From assembly GCA_021780905.1 (NCBI GenBank), contig JAJXXW010000059.1:1-59421 (forward strand): DNA of 59,421 bases, read 5' to 3'. Positions within the stretch are counted from its first letter, which is position 1. The number at the start of each line of letters is the position of its first letter. Positions 1-7,960 of this stretch are shown here, in pieces. The position numbers were made by a program, and so were the translations under genes. The DNA comes from a bacterium (GTDB lineage Bacteria; Verrucomicrobiota; Verrucomicrobiia; Limisphaerales; UBA11358). The notes under the pieces were generated by a model. The model was not told the origin of the DNA, made no database searches, and worked only from the letters and a program-made list of their open reading frames with translations.

Positions 1-2
1 GG

Positions 3-260
3 GTGCGGAAGCGGCATCATCTGTTGGAGACGCCGATTCAGCGGGCGATGAAGCTGGCGGTGAGGCGGTCGGGGATTTTGAAGAATGCGACGTGCCACAC
101 GTTGCGGCATTCGTTCGCGACGCATCTGTTGGAGAACGGCTACGATATCCGCACGGTGCAGTCGTTGCTGGGGCACAAGGATGTTTCTACGACGCAGATT
201 TATACGCACGTCATGCAGAAGCCGGGACTCGGGGTGAAAAGTCCGCTGGACGCCGTTTGA
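3..260 (+). CDS. integron-type tyrosine recombinase, C-terminal part (5' end outside window)
   Basis: This is the last 85 or so residues of a tyrosine recombinase that breaks and rejoins DNA through a covalent tyrosine intermediate. The C-terminal catalytic box is visible: [16 protein letters not shown] with the conserved Arg and His, [10 protein letters not shown], and the IYTHV motif with the nucleophilic Tyr. The wording [19 protein letters not shown] followed by a GVKSPLD tail is much closer to integron integrases (IntI) than to XerC/XerD, from knowledge of that family. The beginning lies before the window, so the IntI-specific additional domain cannot be checked. In most integrons the cassette array lies on the 5' side of intI, which here would be left of the window. 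Confidence 0.85.
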   Translation: MRKRHHLLETPIQRAMKLAVRRSGILKNATCHTLRHSFATHLLENGYDIRTVQSLLGHKDVSTTQIYTHVMQKPGLGVKSPLDAV

Positions 261-513
261 CTTGGGGCAGCAAAACAAGCCGCTGTGGGTGCCGGAGGCG
301 TTCGAAACGGACAGGGGTGATCTCCCAAGCCCAGGTCGGCCGGCACCGGCGAACTTCGCCGGCTTTTGAGCCGTCCGAACGTCATCTTCTGGCCCATCAA
401 AAAATGCCAAGCATTACGCAATGGATGGTTGGTTCAATTCTTTGGCCGGGGCGAAGCTGTGTTTGTAACCGGTGCTGGACACCGACAACCACAATCAAAC
501 GGAGAAAAATATT
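261..513. other. intergenic stretch after the recombinase, no gene recognised
   Basis: About 250 bases between the recombinase stop and the cytochrome c start. Short open frames exist but overlap each other on both strands and look like nothing known. I searched by eye for an attC-like pair of core sites (GTTRRRY / RYYYAAC) and saw no convincing one. The last bases carry the ribosome binding site GGAG at about 501 for the next gene. Confidence 0.4.
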
Positions 514-843
514 ATGAAAAAGATGATTCTGCTCGCCGCCCTGTTTGGGCTGGCTGCCGCGCTGACCGCGAATGGGGCCGAGGCCAAAGAAAACTGGGAC
601 ACGCTCTGCGCCAAGTGCCACGGGGCCGAAGGCAAAGGCGACACCAAGATGGGCGCGCGCCTCGGCTGCAAGGACTTTACCGATGCCAAGGTGCAGGCCG
701 ACATCAAGGATGACGCCGCCGGCAAGGCGATCAAGCAAGGTTTGAAGTCGGACGATGACAAGACGTTGATGAAGCCGTTTGACCAGCTATCCGATGACGA
801 GGTCAAGGCGCTGGTGGCTTACGTCCACACTTTAAAGAAATAA
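514..843 (+). CDS. small exported mono-haem cytochrome c
   Basis: 109-residue class I-type cytochrome c, probably a periplasmic electron carrier. It begins with a signal peptide (MKKMILLAALFGLAAALTA, cleavage near ANGAEA), followed by one haem attachment motif CAKCH at about residue 30 and a Met in KTLMKPF near residue 87 that can be the sixth haem ligand. The C-terminal helix DDEVKALVAYVHTL is typical of this fold. The ATG at 514 is chosen over an upstream GTG because the signal peptide begins there and GGAG lies 10 bases ahead. It precedes two multihaem membrane cytochromes and may exchange electrons with them. Confidence 0.85.
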   Translation: MKKMILLAALFGLAAALTANGAEAKENWDTLCAKCHGAEGKGDTKMGARLGCKDFTDAKVQADIKDDAAGKAIKQGLKSDDDKTLMKPFDQLSDDEVKALVAYVHTLKK

Positions 844-889
844 CCGCCCTGGGCTGCCGTCCGGCCGGTTCTCCCGGTCGGAGAAAATC

Positions 890-973
890 ATGAGCACACC
901 GGAGGAAACTCCGCCGGCCGGCAGCCGTTTGCCTGACGAGCCACTATTCCCCAAAAGTCATTTTGAATTTTAA
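890..973 (+). CDS. possible 27-residue leader ORF before the multihaem cytochrome
   Basis: An ATG with a good ribosome binding site (GGAG at about 880) opens a 27-codon frame (MSTPEETPPAGSR...), ending at a TAA only four bases before the ATG of the next cytochrome gene, in a different frame. An 8-bp hairpin (861-868 with 874-881, one G-U pair) overlaps the binding site. It could be a translational coupler, a frameshifted original N-terminus of the cytochrome, or chance. No family is recognised. Confidence 0.3.
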   Translation: MSTPEETPPAGSRLPDEPLFPKSHFEF

Positions 974-977
974 GGCC

Positions 978-2453
978 ATGAATTCCGATCGCCAACCACC
1001 GGCCCAGCCGGGACAGTCCGTGTTCCGCAACTGGATCAGCTTCATCGGCATGGTGGTGGCAATCGGGGCGCTGTTTTCGTTTCTGCTGCTCTACGTTCTG
1101 GATGCCCTTTCCAAATTTTCCAATCCTTATGTCAGCATTCTGACCTACCTTGGCGTGCCCGCCTTTTTGATCGGCGGCATTCTGCTCGCGTTCGTCGGTG
1201 CCGGGCGGGAACGCCGCCGCCGGTCGCGGGGCAGCGGGCCGGCCTCGTTACAGATTGATTTGAACCGGCCGCGCGACCGGCGCGTGCTGGTGACGTTTAT
1301 CGCGGGCAGCGTGGTGTTTCTGCTGCTGACGGCGATCGGGTCCTACAACGCTTTTAATTTTACCGAGTCGGTGACGTTCTGCGGTGAGACGTGCCATACG
1401 GTGATGAAACCGGAGAAAACCACGCACGACCTCGGGCCGCACGCGCGCGTGGCCTGCGTGGAATGCCACGTCGGCAAGGGCGTTTCGTGGTTCGTGAAGT
1501 CGAAAATTTCCGGCTCGTATCAGCTTTATTCCGTCGCCTTCAAAAAATATCCGACGCCCATCGGCACCCCGATTCGCAATCTGCGCCCCGCGCGCGAGAC
1601 GTGCGAGGAGTGTCATTGGCCGCAGTCGTTCGTGGGCAACCTGGACCGCACGTTCAATTATTTCCAGAGCGATGCGTCCAACTCGCCGTATGCCATCCGT
1701 CTGCTGCTGAAAATCGGCGGCAGTGATCCGCGCCAGGGTCCGGTCGGCGGCATTCACTGGCACAATCTGCCCGGCAACAAGGTGGAATACATCGCGACGG
1801 ACAAGGAACGCCTGAAAATTCCGTGGGTGCGCGTGACCGACGCGCAGGGCAAAGTCACCGTGTTCAAGACGAAGAATTTCACCAACGACGTTAACACAAT
1901 GGAAATGCGGACGATGGACTGCATGGACTGTCACAACCGTCCGTCCCATCGCTATCTCTCGCCGGAGAAGGCCGTCAACCAGCAGATGGCGCTGGGGCAC
2001 ATCGATCCGACGATCCCGTGGATCAAGACCAACGCCGTCTATGTGCTGACCCGGCCTTACAAGACCGACGACGAAGCGACGAACGCCATCGCCGCCGCGC
2101 TGGCCGCGAAATATCCAAACGACTCCCGGATCCAGGCTGCCACCGCGACCCTCCAGCAGATTTATGCCGAATACTTCTTTCCCGAAATGAAGGCGAACTG
2201 GGCCAGTTATCCGGATAACGTGGGCCACATGATCTGGCCCGGCTGTTTCCGCTGCCACGATGGCCAGCACAAAACCGAGGACCGCAAGACCACCATCAAG
2301 GCCAGCGATTGCAACACCTGCCATACCATCCTCGCGCAGGGGGCCGGCGACGAACTGAACCAGCTCTCGCCCGGCGGCCAGAAATTCATCCATCCTGGCG
2401 GCGACCTCGATGAGAATCCCACCTGCACCGACTGCCACACCGGCGGGCCGTAG
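978..2453 (+). CDS. NapC/NirT-type membrane multihaem cytochrome c (seven haems)
   Basis: 491 residues. Two N-terminal membrane segments (about 18-45 and 54-75), then a basic loop and a third hydrophobic segment near 105-122 immediately before the first haem site, as in the NapC/NirT/NrfH quinol-oxidising family. Seven haem sites are visible: the first is unusual, CGETCH (CX3CH) followed by TVM, and six are CXXCH (CVECH, CEECH, CMDCH, CFRCH, CNTCH, CTDCH). Family members pass electrons from menaquinol to periplasmic partners, and that role is inferred here. The ATG at 978 is used; a TTG at 963 in frame is less likely. The protein is larger than NapC (about 200 residues, four haems), so it is a distant, expanded member. 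Its neighbours are a small cytochrome c and an 11-haem b/c cytochrome. Confidence 0.8.
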   Translation: MNSDRQPPAQPGQSVFRNWISFIGMVVAIGALFSFLLLYVLDALSKFSNPYVSILTYLGVPAFLIGGILLAFVGAGRERRRRSRGSGPASLQIDLNRPRDRRVLVTFIAGSVVFLLLTAIGSYNAFNFTESVTFCGETCHTVMKPEKTTHDLGPHARVACVECHVGKGVSWFVKSKISGSYQLYSVAFKKYPTPIGTPIRNLRPARETCEECHWPQSFVGNLDRTFNYFQSDASNSPYAIRLLLKIGGSDPRQGPVGGIHWHNLPGNKVEYIATDKERLKIPWVRVTDAQGKVTVFKTKNFTNDVNTMEMRTMDCMDCHNRPSHRYLSPEKAVNQQMALGHIDPTIPWIKTNAVYVLTRPYKTDDEATNAIAAALAAKYPNDSRIQAATATLQQIYAEYFFPEMKANWASYPDNVGHMIWPGCFRCHDGQHKTEDRKTTIKASDCNTCHTILAQGAGDELNQLSPGGQKFIHPGGDLDENPTCTDCHTGGP

Positions 2454-2715
2454 CCGCTTCAGGTTTTTCGCCAATGACCCAGCGGCTTGAAATTCCTGCC
2501 GCTTGGCCGACCCCGCTCGAATTTTTGGTCGGGCCACGCCTTTGAAATGGAATCGGCCGGCCGGGGGCGCATCATTCCGGCGATTCCTTGTTGGACCGGC
2601 CAGTCCGGCTTGCCAGCTATTCCAAGGTGGGATTAGTCCAACTTGCCAAAATATGCCAAACAATAAGCAAGCAACGGAAAGCCGGCGGCCGGATTCCCGC
2701 TGATGCTATTCCCGT
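2454..2715. other. intergenic, no gene or clear signal
   Basis: 262 bases between the two multihaem cytochrome genes. Only very short frames occur and I see no confident promoter, terminator or known operator. The spacing suggests the downstream cytochrome may have its own promoter. Confidence 0.4.
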
Positions 2716-4860
2716 ATGGCAAACATCTGGCATCGGTTCGGCGTGAAAGATCTGCTCCTGGCCGGCTTCTTTCTGTTGCCGGCGCCGGCCCTGCTGGCGG
2801 CGACCAACGCGGCCGCCAAGTTCACCAACGGCGATTGCCTGGATTGCCACACCGACCCGTCCAACACGCGCGTCGTCAATGGCGTCAGGGTTTCCGTCGG
2901 CAATTTTCCGACCAACGGTTTTGCCCAGTCCGTGCACAGCCAGTTGGACTGCATGGATTGTCACGACGGCATCAAGGAGCTGGTGCATGACAAGAATATT
3001 TCACCGCCGAATTGCGCCGGCTGCCACGAGAAGGAGGCCAAAGATTATGCCGACAGCATCCACGGCGTGAGCCATGTGATGGGCGCGTCCGGCGCGGCCC
3101 AATGCTGGGACTGTCACGGGGCGCATGAGATGCTGCCGGTGAAAAACGTCCATTCGCCCGTCTATAAAATGAATTTGCCGGCGACGTGCGCGAAGTGCCA
3201 CAGCAACACCAACCTCACCAAGGAGTATCAGATACAAATTCCGGCGGCGGCGGCGCAATACATGGACAGCATCCACGGCAATGCGCTGTTGAAGATGGGC
3301 TTGATTGTGGCCCCGTCATGCGACGATTGTCATGGCGTCCACAACATTAAGCGGAGCGTGGACCGCAATTCGCCCATCAACCACGCCAACATCGCCAAGA
3401 CCTGCGGGAAATGCCACGTCGGCATCGAGCAGACCTACGACCAAAGCGTTCACGGCCAGTTGCTGGCGGTGGGCGATCCGCGCGGGCCGGTGTGCATTGA
3501 CTGTCACAGCGCGCATGAAATCAGCAATCCCACCGGCAATAACTTCAAGGCCGTCAGCGACGAGCGCTGCGGCAAGTGCCATCAGGACCGGCTGGAGGGC
3601 TATCGCGATACTTATCACGGCAAGGCCATGCTGCTCGGCAAGCCCAACAACGCGCCGGAAGTCGCCGCGTGCTATGACTGCCACGGTTTTCATGACATCC
3701 TGCCGCCGTCCAATCCGGCGTCGCACCTGTCCACCCATAATATTCTGGCCACCTGCCAGAAATGTCATCCCGGCGCGACGGCGAAGTTCACGGAATACCG
3801 GCCGCACGCCGATCCGCTGGACAAAAAAAACTATCCGCTGCTGCACGTGGTCTTCCTGGCGATGACGGGATTGCTGATCGGCACGTTCAGCTTTTTCGGC
3901 CTGCATACGCTGGCGTGGCTGGTGCGCGCCGTCTATCTGTATTTGCACGATTCCAAAACCTTCCGGGAGGCGAAATTTCAGGCGCAGGCCGGCGATGAAT
4001 GGTTCACGCGCTTTGTGCCGTATGAGCGGTTCCTGCATTTTCTCGTCGTGACCAGCTTCCTGACGCTCGTGCTGACGGGGATGCCGTTGAAATTTTACTA
4101 CACCGACTGGGCGAAATTCATTTTCAGCGTCATCGGCGGGCCGGACACGGCGCGGATGCTGCACCGCTTCGGTGCCATCATCACGTTCCTGTATTTCACG
4201 CTGCACTTGAGTTCGCTGGTGGCGAAGTCGTGGCGCGGCAAAAAGAACCTGCGCAACCCCGAAACCGGCAAGGTGGAGCTCAAGCGCCTCGTGACCGCGC
4301 TGTTCGGCCCCGATTCGATGGTGCCGACGTTGCAGGACTGGCGCGACCTGGTGGATCACAACAAGTGGTTTTTTGGCAAGGGGCCGAAGCCGCAGTTCGA
4401 CCGCTGGACGTATTGGGAGAAGTTTGATTACTTCGCCGTGTTCTGGGGCGTGGCCATCATCGGCCTGTCCGGGCTGGTCATGTGGTTTCCGGTGTTTTTC
4501 ACGCGTTTCCTGCCCGGCTGGGTCATCAACATCGCGCTCATCCTCCATTCCGACGAGGCGCTGCTCGCGGCGGGCTTCATCTTCACCATCCATTTCTTCA
4601 ACACGCATTTTCGCATCGAGAAATTTCCGATGGATACCGTTATCTTCTCCGGCCGCGTTTCCAAGACGGATCTGCTGCACGAACGCCGCCGCTGGTATGA
4701 CCGGCTGGTGGCGACCGGCAAGCTGGATCAATACCGCGTCAAGGACGAATGGTTCCAGTGGAAGAACATCGCGCGCACATTCGGCTATTTGTTTTTTGGC
4801 CTGGGCCTGGTGCTGCTCGCGTTGATCATCTACGCGATGCTGTCGCGGCTGGTGCATTGA
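2716..4860 (+). CDS. fused multihaem cytochrome c / cytochrome b membrane protein (CbcL-like layout)
   Basis: 714 residues. An N-terminal signal or anchor (LLLAGFFLLPAPALLAA) is followed by an extracytoplasmic region with eleven CXXCH haem sites between about residues 41 and 350 (CLDCH, CMDCH, CAGCH, CWDCH, CAKCH, CDDCH, CGKCH, CIDCH, CGKCH, CYDCH, CQKCH). From about 375 on there are several membrane helices carrying His residues (ERFLHF, LHRFGA, TLHLSS, IHFFNTHF) like the diheme b-type subunits of formate dehydrogenase and hydrogenase. Joining a multihaem c domain to a b-type membrane domain resembles Geobacter CbcL, an inner-membrane quinol oxidase used in extracellular electron transfer; similarity is in layout only and the partner here is unknown. 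Nothing looks truncated. Confidence 0.8.
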   Translation: MANIWHRFGVKDLLLAGFFLLPAPALLAATNAAAKFTNGDCLDCHTDPSNTRVVNGVRVSVGNFPTNGFAQSVHSQLDCMDCHDGIKELVHDKNISPPNCAGCHEKEAKDYADSIHGVSHVMGASGAAQCWDCHGAHEMLPVKNVHSPVYKMNLPATCAKCHSNTNLTKEYQIQIPAAAAQYMDSIHGNALLKMGLIVAPSCDDCHGVHNIKRSVDRNSPINHANIAKTCGKCHVGIEQTYDQSVHGQLLAVGDPRGPVCIDCHSAHEISNPTGNNFKAVSDERCGKCHQDRLEGYRDTYHGKAMLLGKPNNAPEVAACYDCHGFHDILPPSNPASHLSTHNILATCQKCHPGATAKFTEYRPHADPLDKKNYPLLHVVFLAMTGLLIGTFSFFGLHTLAWLVRAVYLYLHDSKTFREAKFQAQAGDEWFTRFVPYERFLHFLVVTSFLTLVLTGMPLKFYYTDWAKFIFSVIGGPDTARMLHRFGAIITFLYFTLHLSSLVAKSWRGKKNLRNPETGKVELKRLVTALFGPDSMVPTLQDWRDLVDHNKWFFGKGPKPQFDRWTYWEKFDYFAVFWGVAIIGLSGLVMWFPVFFTRFLPGWVINIALILHSDEALLAAGFIFTIHFFNTHFRIEKFPMDTVIFSGRVSKTDLLHERRRWYDRLVATGKLDQYRVKDEWFQWKNIARTFGYLFFGLGLVLLALIIYAMLSRLVH

Positions 4861-4931
4861 GTTCGGGTCCATTCACGGAGCGGTCGCGGCAGAAATGCGT
4901 GCTGGCAGCGGTGGGGCAGAGCATGACCTGT

Positions 4932-4956
4932 GATCCCCAGGTGAGCACTGGGGAAA
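4932..4956 (+). terminator. weak hairpin after the cytochrome b/c gene
   Basis: CCCCAG, a 7-base loop and CTGGGG form a 6-bp stem about 75 bases after the cytochrome stop. There is only a short A-rich tail and no U-run, so termination is uncertain. Confidence 0.2.
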
Positions 4957-5000
4957 ACACGTTGTTGTCCGAACTGCGAATGAAGTTTAGACTGTGAGCC

Positions 5001-5276
5001 ATGAAATCCGCCTACGAACTTGCGATGGAACGATTGAACAAAGCCGCGCCCACCGTCCGGCTCACCGCCGCCCAGAAAAAAGAGCTGGCCGAACTGGATT
5101 CCCGCTATGCCGCGAAAATTGCCGGGCGCGAAATCGCCTTGCGCGGCGAGCTGGCCCAGGTTGCGGGTGATTTGGAAAAAGAAAATGCCCTGCGCGACCA
5201 ACTGGTTCATGAGCGCCAGAAACTTCTGGCGGAATTGGAGGCGAAAAAGGATCGGGTGCGCGGCCAGCCGGTCTGA
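5001..5276 (+). CDS. small charged coiled-coil protein, unknown function
   Basis: 91 residues with no signal peptide or membrane segment. From about residue 25 it is a run of Ala, Glu, Lys, Leu and Arg with heptad-like spacing (LAELDSRYAAKIAGREIALR, then EKENALRDQLVHERQKLLAE), predicting a long helix or coiled coil. No catalytic motif. It sits alone between the cytochrome module and the aldo/keto reductase. I do not recognise a named family; small proteins of this style occur in Verrucomicrobiota. Confidence 0.6.
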   Translation: MKSAYELAMERLNKAAPTVRLTAAQKKELAELDSRYAAKIAGREIALRGELAQVAGDLEKENALRDQLVHERQKLLAELEAKKDRVRGQPV

Positions 5277-5390
5277 CCCGGTCGCCGGCGCAATCATGGT
5301 TCGGCGCCTGCTCAATTTTTTGCCGCCGGCGTTCTCGGTGGACCAAAAGATTCGCCTTTATTTTGACCCGGTAAATTCCAGAATGGAACG

Positions 5391-6389
5391 ATGCTGCACC
5401 TCGCGAATCACAACCGGCGGAGTTTTTTGAAGACGGTGGGCATCGCCGGGGCCGGGGCGTTCTTGAGCCGGGCCGGGCTGGCGGAAAGTTTGGTGCGACC
5501 GGTGCCCAAGCGGAAACTCGGCCGCCACGATGAAATGGTTTCCTGCCTTGGCCTGGGCGGCCACACGCTGGCCCTGGCGCCATCCGTGGTGGAAGCCACC
5601 CGCATTGCCCATGAAGCGATTGAGCTGGGCGCGACATTCTTCGACAACGCCTGGGAATATCACAATGGCCGGGGCGAGGAGTGGATGGGCCAGGCGCTGG
5701 CCGGCAAGCGCGACCAGGTATTTCTGATGACCAAGGTCTGCACCCATTTGCCGGGCCAGCAAACCAAGGAAAAAGCTCTGGCCATGCTCGCCCAATCGCT
5801 GAAACGGTTGCAGACAGACCACCTCGACCTCTGGCAGGTGCATCAAGTCGCTTCGGAGGCGGAAGCCGATGCGATCTTCATGCCGGGCGGGGTGATTGAA
5901 GCCATTGAACAGGCGCGGCAGCAGGGCAAGATCCGTTACTGCGGCTTTACCGGACATTTGAATCCCAAGACGCATCTGCGGGTCTTGGCACATAAATATC
6001 CGTTCGACACGGTGCAAATGCCGCTCTCCGTCTTCGACTCGCACGCTGAGGGTTTTCAAAAACTGGTGCTGCCGGAACTGTTGAAACAGGGCATCGCCCC
6101 GCTGGCGATGAAAACCCTCGGGGGTAACGCCCAATCGGTTAAAGACGGTCGCGTCACGGCGGCGGAAGCGCTGCGCTACACCTTGAGCCTGCCCATCACC
6201 ACGCTGATTTCCGGCATAGATTCGCTGGCCTGGCTGCGGCAGAACGCCGGGGTGGCGGCGAATTTCAATCCTTATTCGGCGGAAGAAAAAGCGGCCCTGG
6301 AATTGCGCTGCTCGGGCCAGAAAAAGTATGAACCATATCGGCACTGGGCCTACTTGGACGGGCAATCGCCCTTCGCCGGGCTGGCGTGA
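5391..6389 (+). CDS. Tat-exported aldo/keto reductase
   Basis: 332 residues. The N-terminus has a twin-arginine signal (NRRSFLKTVGIAGAGAF), so it is probably folded with cofactor in the cytoplasm and then exported. The aldo/keto reductase barrel follows: KRKLGRHDEMVSCLGLGG start, FFDNAWEYHNG supplying catalytic Asp and Tyr, FLMTKV supplying Lys, and LDLWQVHQV supplying His. The family reduces carbonyls with NAD(P)H; the substrate is unknown. It lacks the C-terminal ferredoxin-like extension seen in some relatives. It is convergent with another Tat substrate, the amidohydrolase. Confidence 0.85.
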   Translation: MLHLANHNRRSFLKTVGIAGAGAFLSRAGLAESLVRPVPKRKLGRHDEMVSCLGLGGHTLALAPSVVEATRIAHEAIELGATFFDNAWEYHNGRGEEWMGQALAGKRDQVFLMTKVCTHLPGQQTKEKALAMLAQSLKRLQTDHLDLWQVHQVASEAEADAIFMPGGVIEAIEQARQQGKIRYCGFTGHLNPKTHLRVLAHKYPFDTVQMPLSVFDSHAEGFQKLVLPELLKQGIAPLAMKTLGGNAQSVKDGRVTAAEALRYTLSLPITTLISGIDSLAWLRQNAGVAANFNPYSAEEKAALELRCSGQKKYEPYRHWAYLDGQSPFAGLA

Positions 6390-6427
6390 GGCGGCAAAAG
6401 CCTTGTGAAACCAGGATTTGCCGGTAT

Positions 6428-7441
6428 CTAAAGTTGCGGCTGACGGGCATTCCGCCGAATCCATTTGTAGCAGTGGAGCGAATTCCGCCAAAAGAATTTC
6501 TCGGCGGCGGGACGGCCTTGATTTAGGAAATAGTCCTGCACCAGCTTGAAGCCGACCGGAACCGGAAGCCACTGGTCGCTGTTCGGCCAGTCGCTGCCGA
6601 ACAGGACGCGGTCGTTGCCAAAAACCTCCAGGATTGCGTCGAGCCGTGGCCGGTAAAAATCCAAATCGGTTGGAATTCTGTCCCCGATGCGGCGCAAAAC
6701 TTCCGACACCTTCACATAAATCTGCGGCCGGCCGCGGATTTCCTTCAGACTGTTTCCATAGGACGCCTTCGCCGCTGGTTCGGTGGGCGGCATCATTTGC
6801 GGCAAATGGTCAACGACGATGCGCAAATTCGGAACCCGGTCGCTTATCCGCACCACGTCCGCCAGCAGAGACACACTCGGATTCGCCGTGTCCATGACCA
6901 GATCGGCTTCGGCCAGGGCCTCAAGATCGGCAATAAATTCAGGGTGGTTCACTTCCCGACCGGATTGACGCTCCAGCCCGCAGCGGATGCCACGGAAAAG
7001 CGGATTTTTCCGAAACCGTTCAAGGTTTTTCCCGAACCCGCGCGCGCCCGGCACCAGATGCCCGATGGTTCCCACGACGATGTCGTCCCTGGCTGCGACG
7101 TCCAAAACCCACTGGTTGTCCTCCAGCCAACTGCTGCATTCGATTTCAATCGCGCCGACAATTCCCAGCGGCCGGGCTATGGGCCGATAACGCGCCGGCA
7201 GGGAGGTTTGGTAAAGGCGTTTGTTTTCCGGGTTGGGCCAGGGGACGCCTTGGGGACGCTGCGGGTCGTAAAGGTGAATGTGCGTGTCAATCACTGGCAT
7301 GGCCTCGACCGCCGACGTGACGGGTGCGGGTGATTCGGCCGCTCCCAGCCGGTGGAACGTTTCAGTCGCGGCGGCTCCGGCCAGAGCGGCGGCGGCCAGA
7401 AATTGACGGCGCGAAAGCTTTGGGTTCACGTTGTGTTTCAC
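6428..7441 (-). CDS. Tat-exported amidohydrolase of the lactonase-like COG3618 group
   Basis: 337 residues. Twin-arginine signal SRRQFLAAAALAGAAA, then a metal-dependent TIM-barrel hydrolase: MPVIDTHIHLYDP has the HxH metal motif after the first strand and VLFGSDWPNSDQ near residue 290 has the late conserved Asp. This arrangement matches the group containing L-fuconolactonase and 2-pyrone-4,6-dicarboxylate lactonase, which open sugar or aromatic lactones. Export and neighbours point to a sugar-type substrate, but this is inference. About 150 bases downstream of its start lies the left end of an IS1-family transposon, which may have separated it from its original upstream region. Confidence 0.8.
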   Translation of the reverse strand: MKHNVNPKLSRRQFLAAAALAGAAATETFHRLGAAESPAPVTSAVEAMPVIDTHIHLYDPQRPQGVPWPNPENKRLYQTSLPARYRPIARPLGIVGAIEIECSSWLEDNQWVLDVAARDDIVVGTIGHLVPGARGFGKNLERFRKNPLFRGIRCGLERQSGREVNHPEFIADLEALAEADLVMDTANPSVSLLADVVRISDRVPNLRIVVDHLPQMMPPTEPAAKASYGNSLKEIRGRPQIYVKVSEVLRRIGDRIPTDLDFYRPRLDAILEVFGNDRVLFGSDWPNSDQWLPVPVGFKLVQDYFLNQGRPAAEKFFWRNSLHCYKWIRRNARQPQL

Positions 7442-7586
7442 GGTTTTATGGACTCAACCTGGCCGATTTCGTGGGTCTCCCGTCTCAATGGAGTTTTTTC
7501 ACCCAGATATTTCTCACGTAAAGCCGGGTGTGGCAGGGCCCAAACCCTTAACCCAATGAGTCTGCAGTGAATCCACAAAGCTACCA

Positions 7587-7594
7587 TAAAATCG
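7587..7594. repeat. target site duplication, left copy
   Basis: The 8 bases taaaatcg lie directly before the left inverted repeat and recur exactly at 10282-10289 after the right one. An 8-bp duplication fits the 8-10 bp typical of IS1-family insertions. Confidence 0.9.
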
Positions 7595-7611
7595 GGTAGT
7601 GTCCTAATTTG
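7595..7611 (+). repeat. left terminal inverted repeat of the IS1-family element
   Basis: GGTAGTGTCCTAATTTG, the perfect reverse complement of 10265-10281. The outermost GG agrees with IS1-family ends, from family knowledge. Confidence 0.92.
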
Positions 7612-7645
7612 AAATCCTGATTCTTATTTTCAACTTGCCAGCGGA

Positions 7646-7960
7646 TTATTTTGCGTAGCCCGTTTTGATGTCTTTAACGATTTGAACGCGCACGGCGGTC
7701 AAAGCAGATTCAACCGGCGGAATTTCCAAGACAGCCACGAATCGTTCCCCTTCATCGTTTTTCCCCTCGCGGTGACTCCATGCGTAAGCGCGTTTGGCTT
7801 TCGGGTGATTGTGCAGATCGAAAACTTCTACGTTGCCCTGCCAAACTGTTTTGCCCTGAAAGATTTCGTGGACAGGCACGGTTGCGCGCCAAGTCGCGCC
7901 GCAGTTGTGTAACTGCGAAACCGCAACTTGAACGCGGGCTATGTAATCCTGCTTATTCAC
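7646..7960 (-). CDS. passenger protein coupled to the transposase, unknown function
   Basis: 104 residues, GTG start that overlaps the end of the transposase frame by 8 bases, so translation is probably coupled. The sequence is soluble, with a start MNKQDYIARVQVAVSQLHNC, a central TVPVHEIFQGKTVWQGNVEV and a possible beta-rich C-terminal half. No catalytic signature is recognised. It ends 34 bases inside the left inverted repeat, so it belongs to the element. It could be an accessory transposition factor or an unrelated cargo gene; which one cannot be told from sequence. Confidence 0.75.
   Translation of the reverse strand: MNKQDYIARVQVAVSQLHNCGATWRATVPVHEIFQGKTVWQGNVEVFDLHNHPKAKRAYAWSHREGKNDEGERFVAVLEIPPVESALTAVRVQIVKDIKTGYAK

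Noticed and set aside
261..513. Possible attC recombination site next to the integrase
   Set aside because: No paired core sites or palindromic arms could be found by eye, and cassettes normally lie on the other side of intI.
1248..2663. A 471-codon open frame on the minus strand
   Set aside because: Antisense to the seven-haem cytochrome; no motifs and repetitive composition.
6392..6423. Bidirectional terminator between the two Tat-exported enzymes
   Set aside because: The 7-bp stem CGGCAAA/TTTGCCG has an 18-base loop and no clear U-run.
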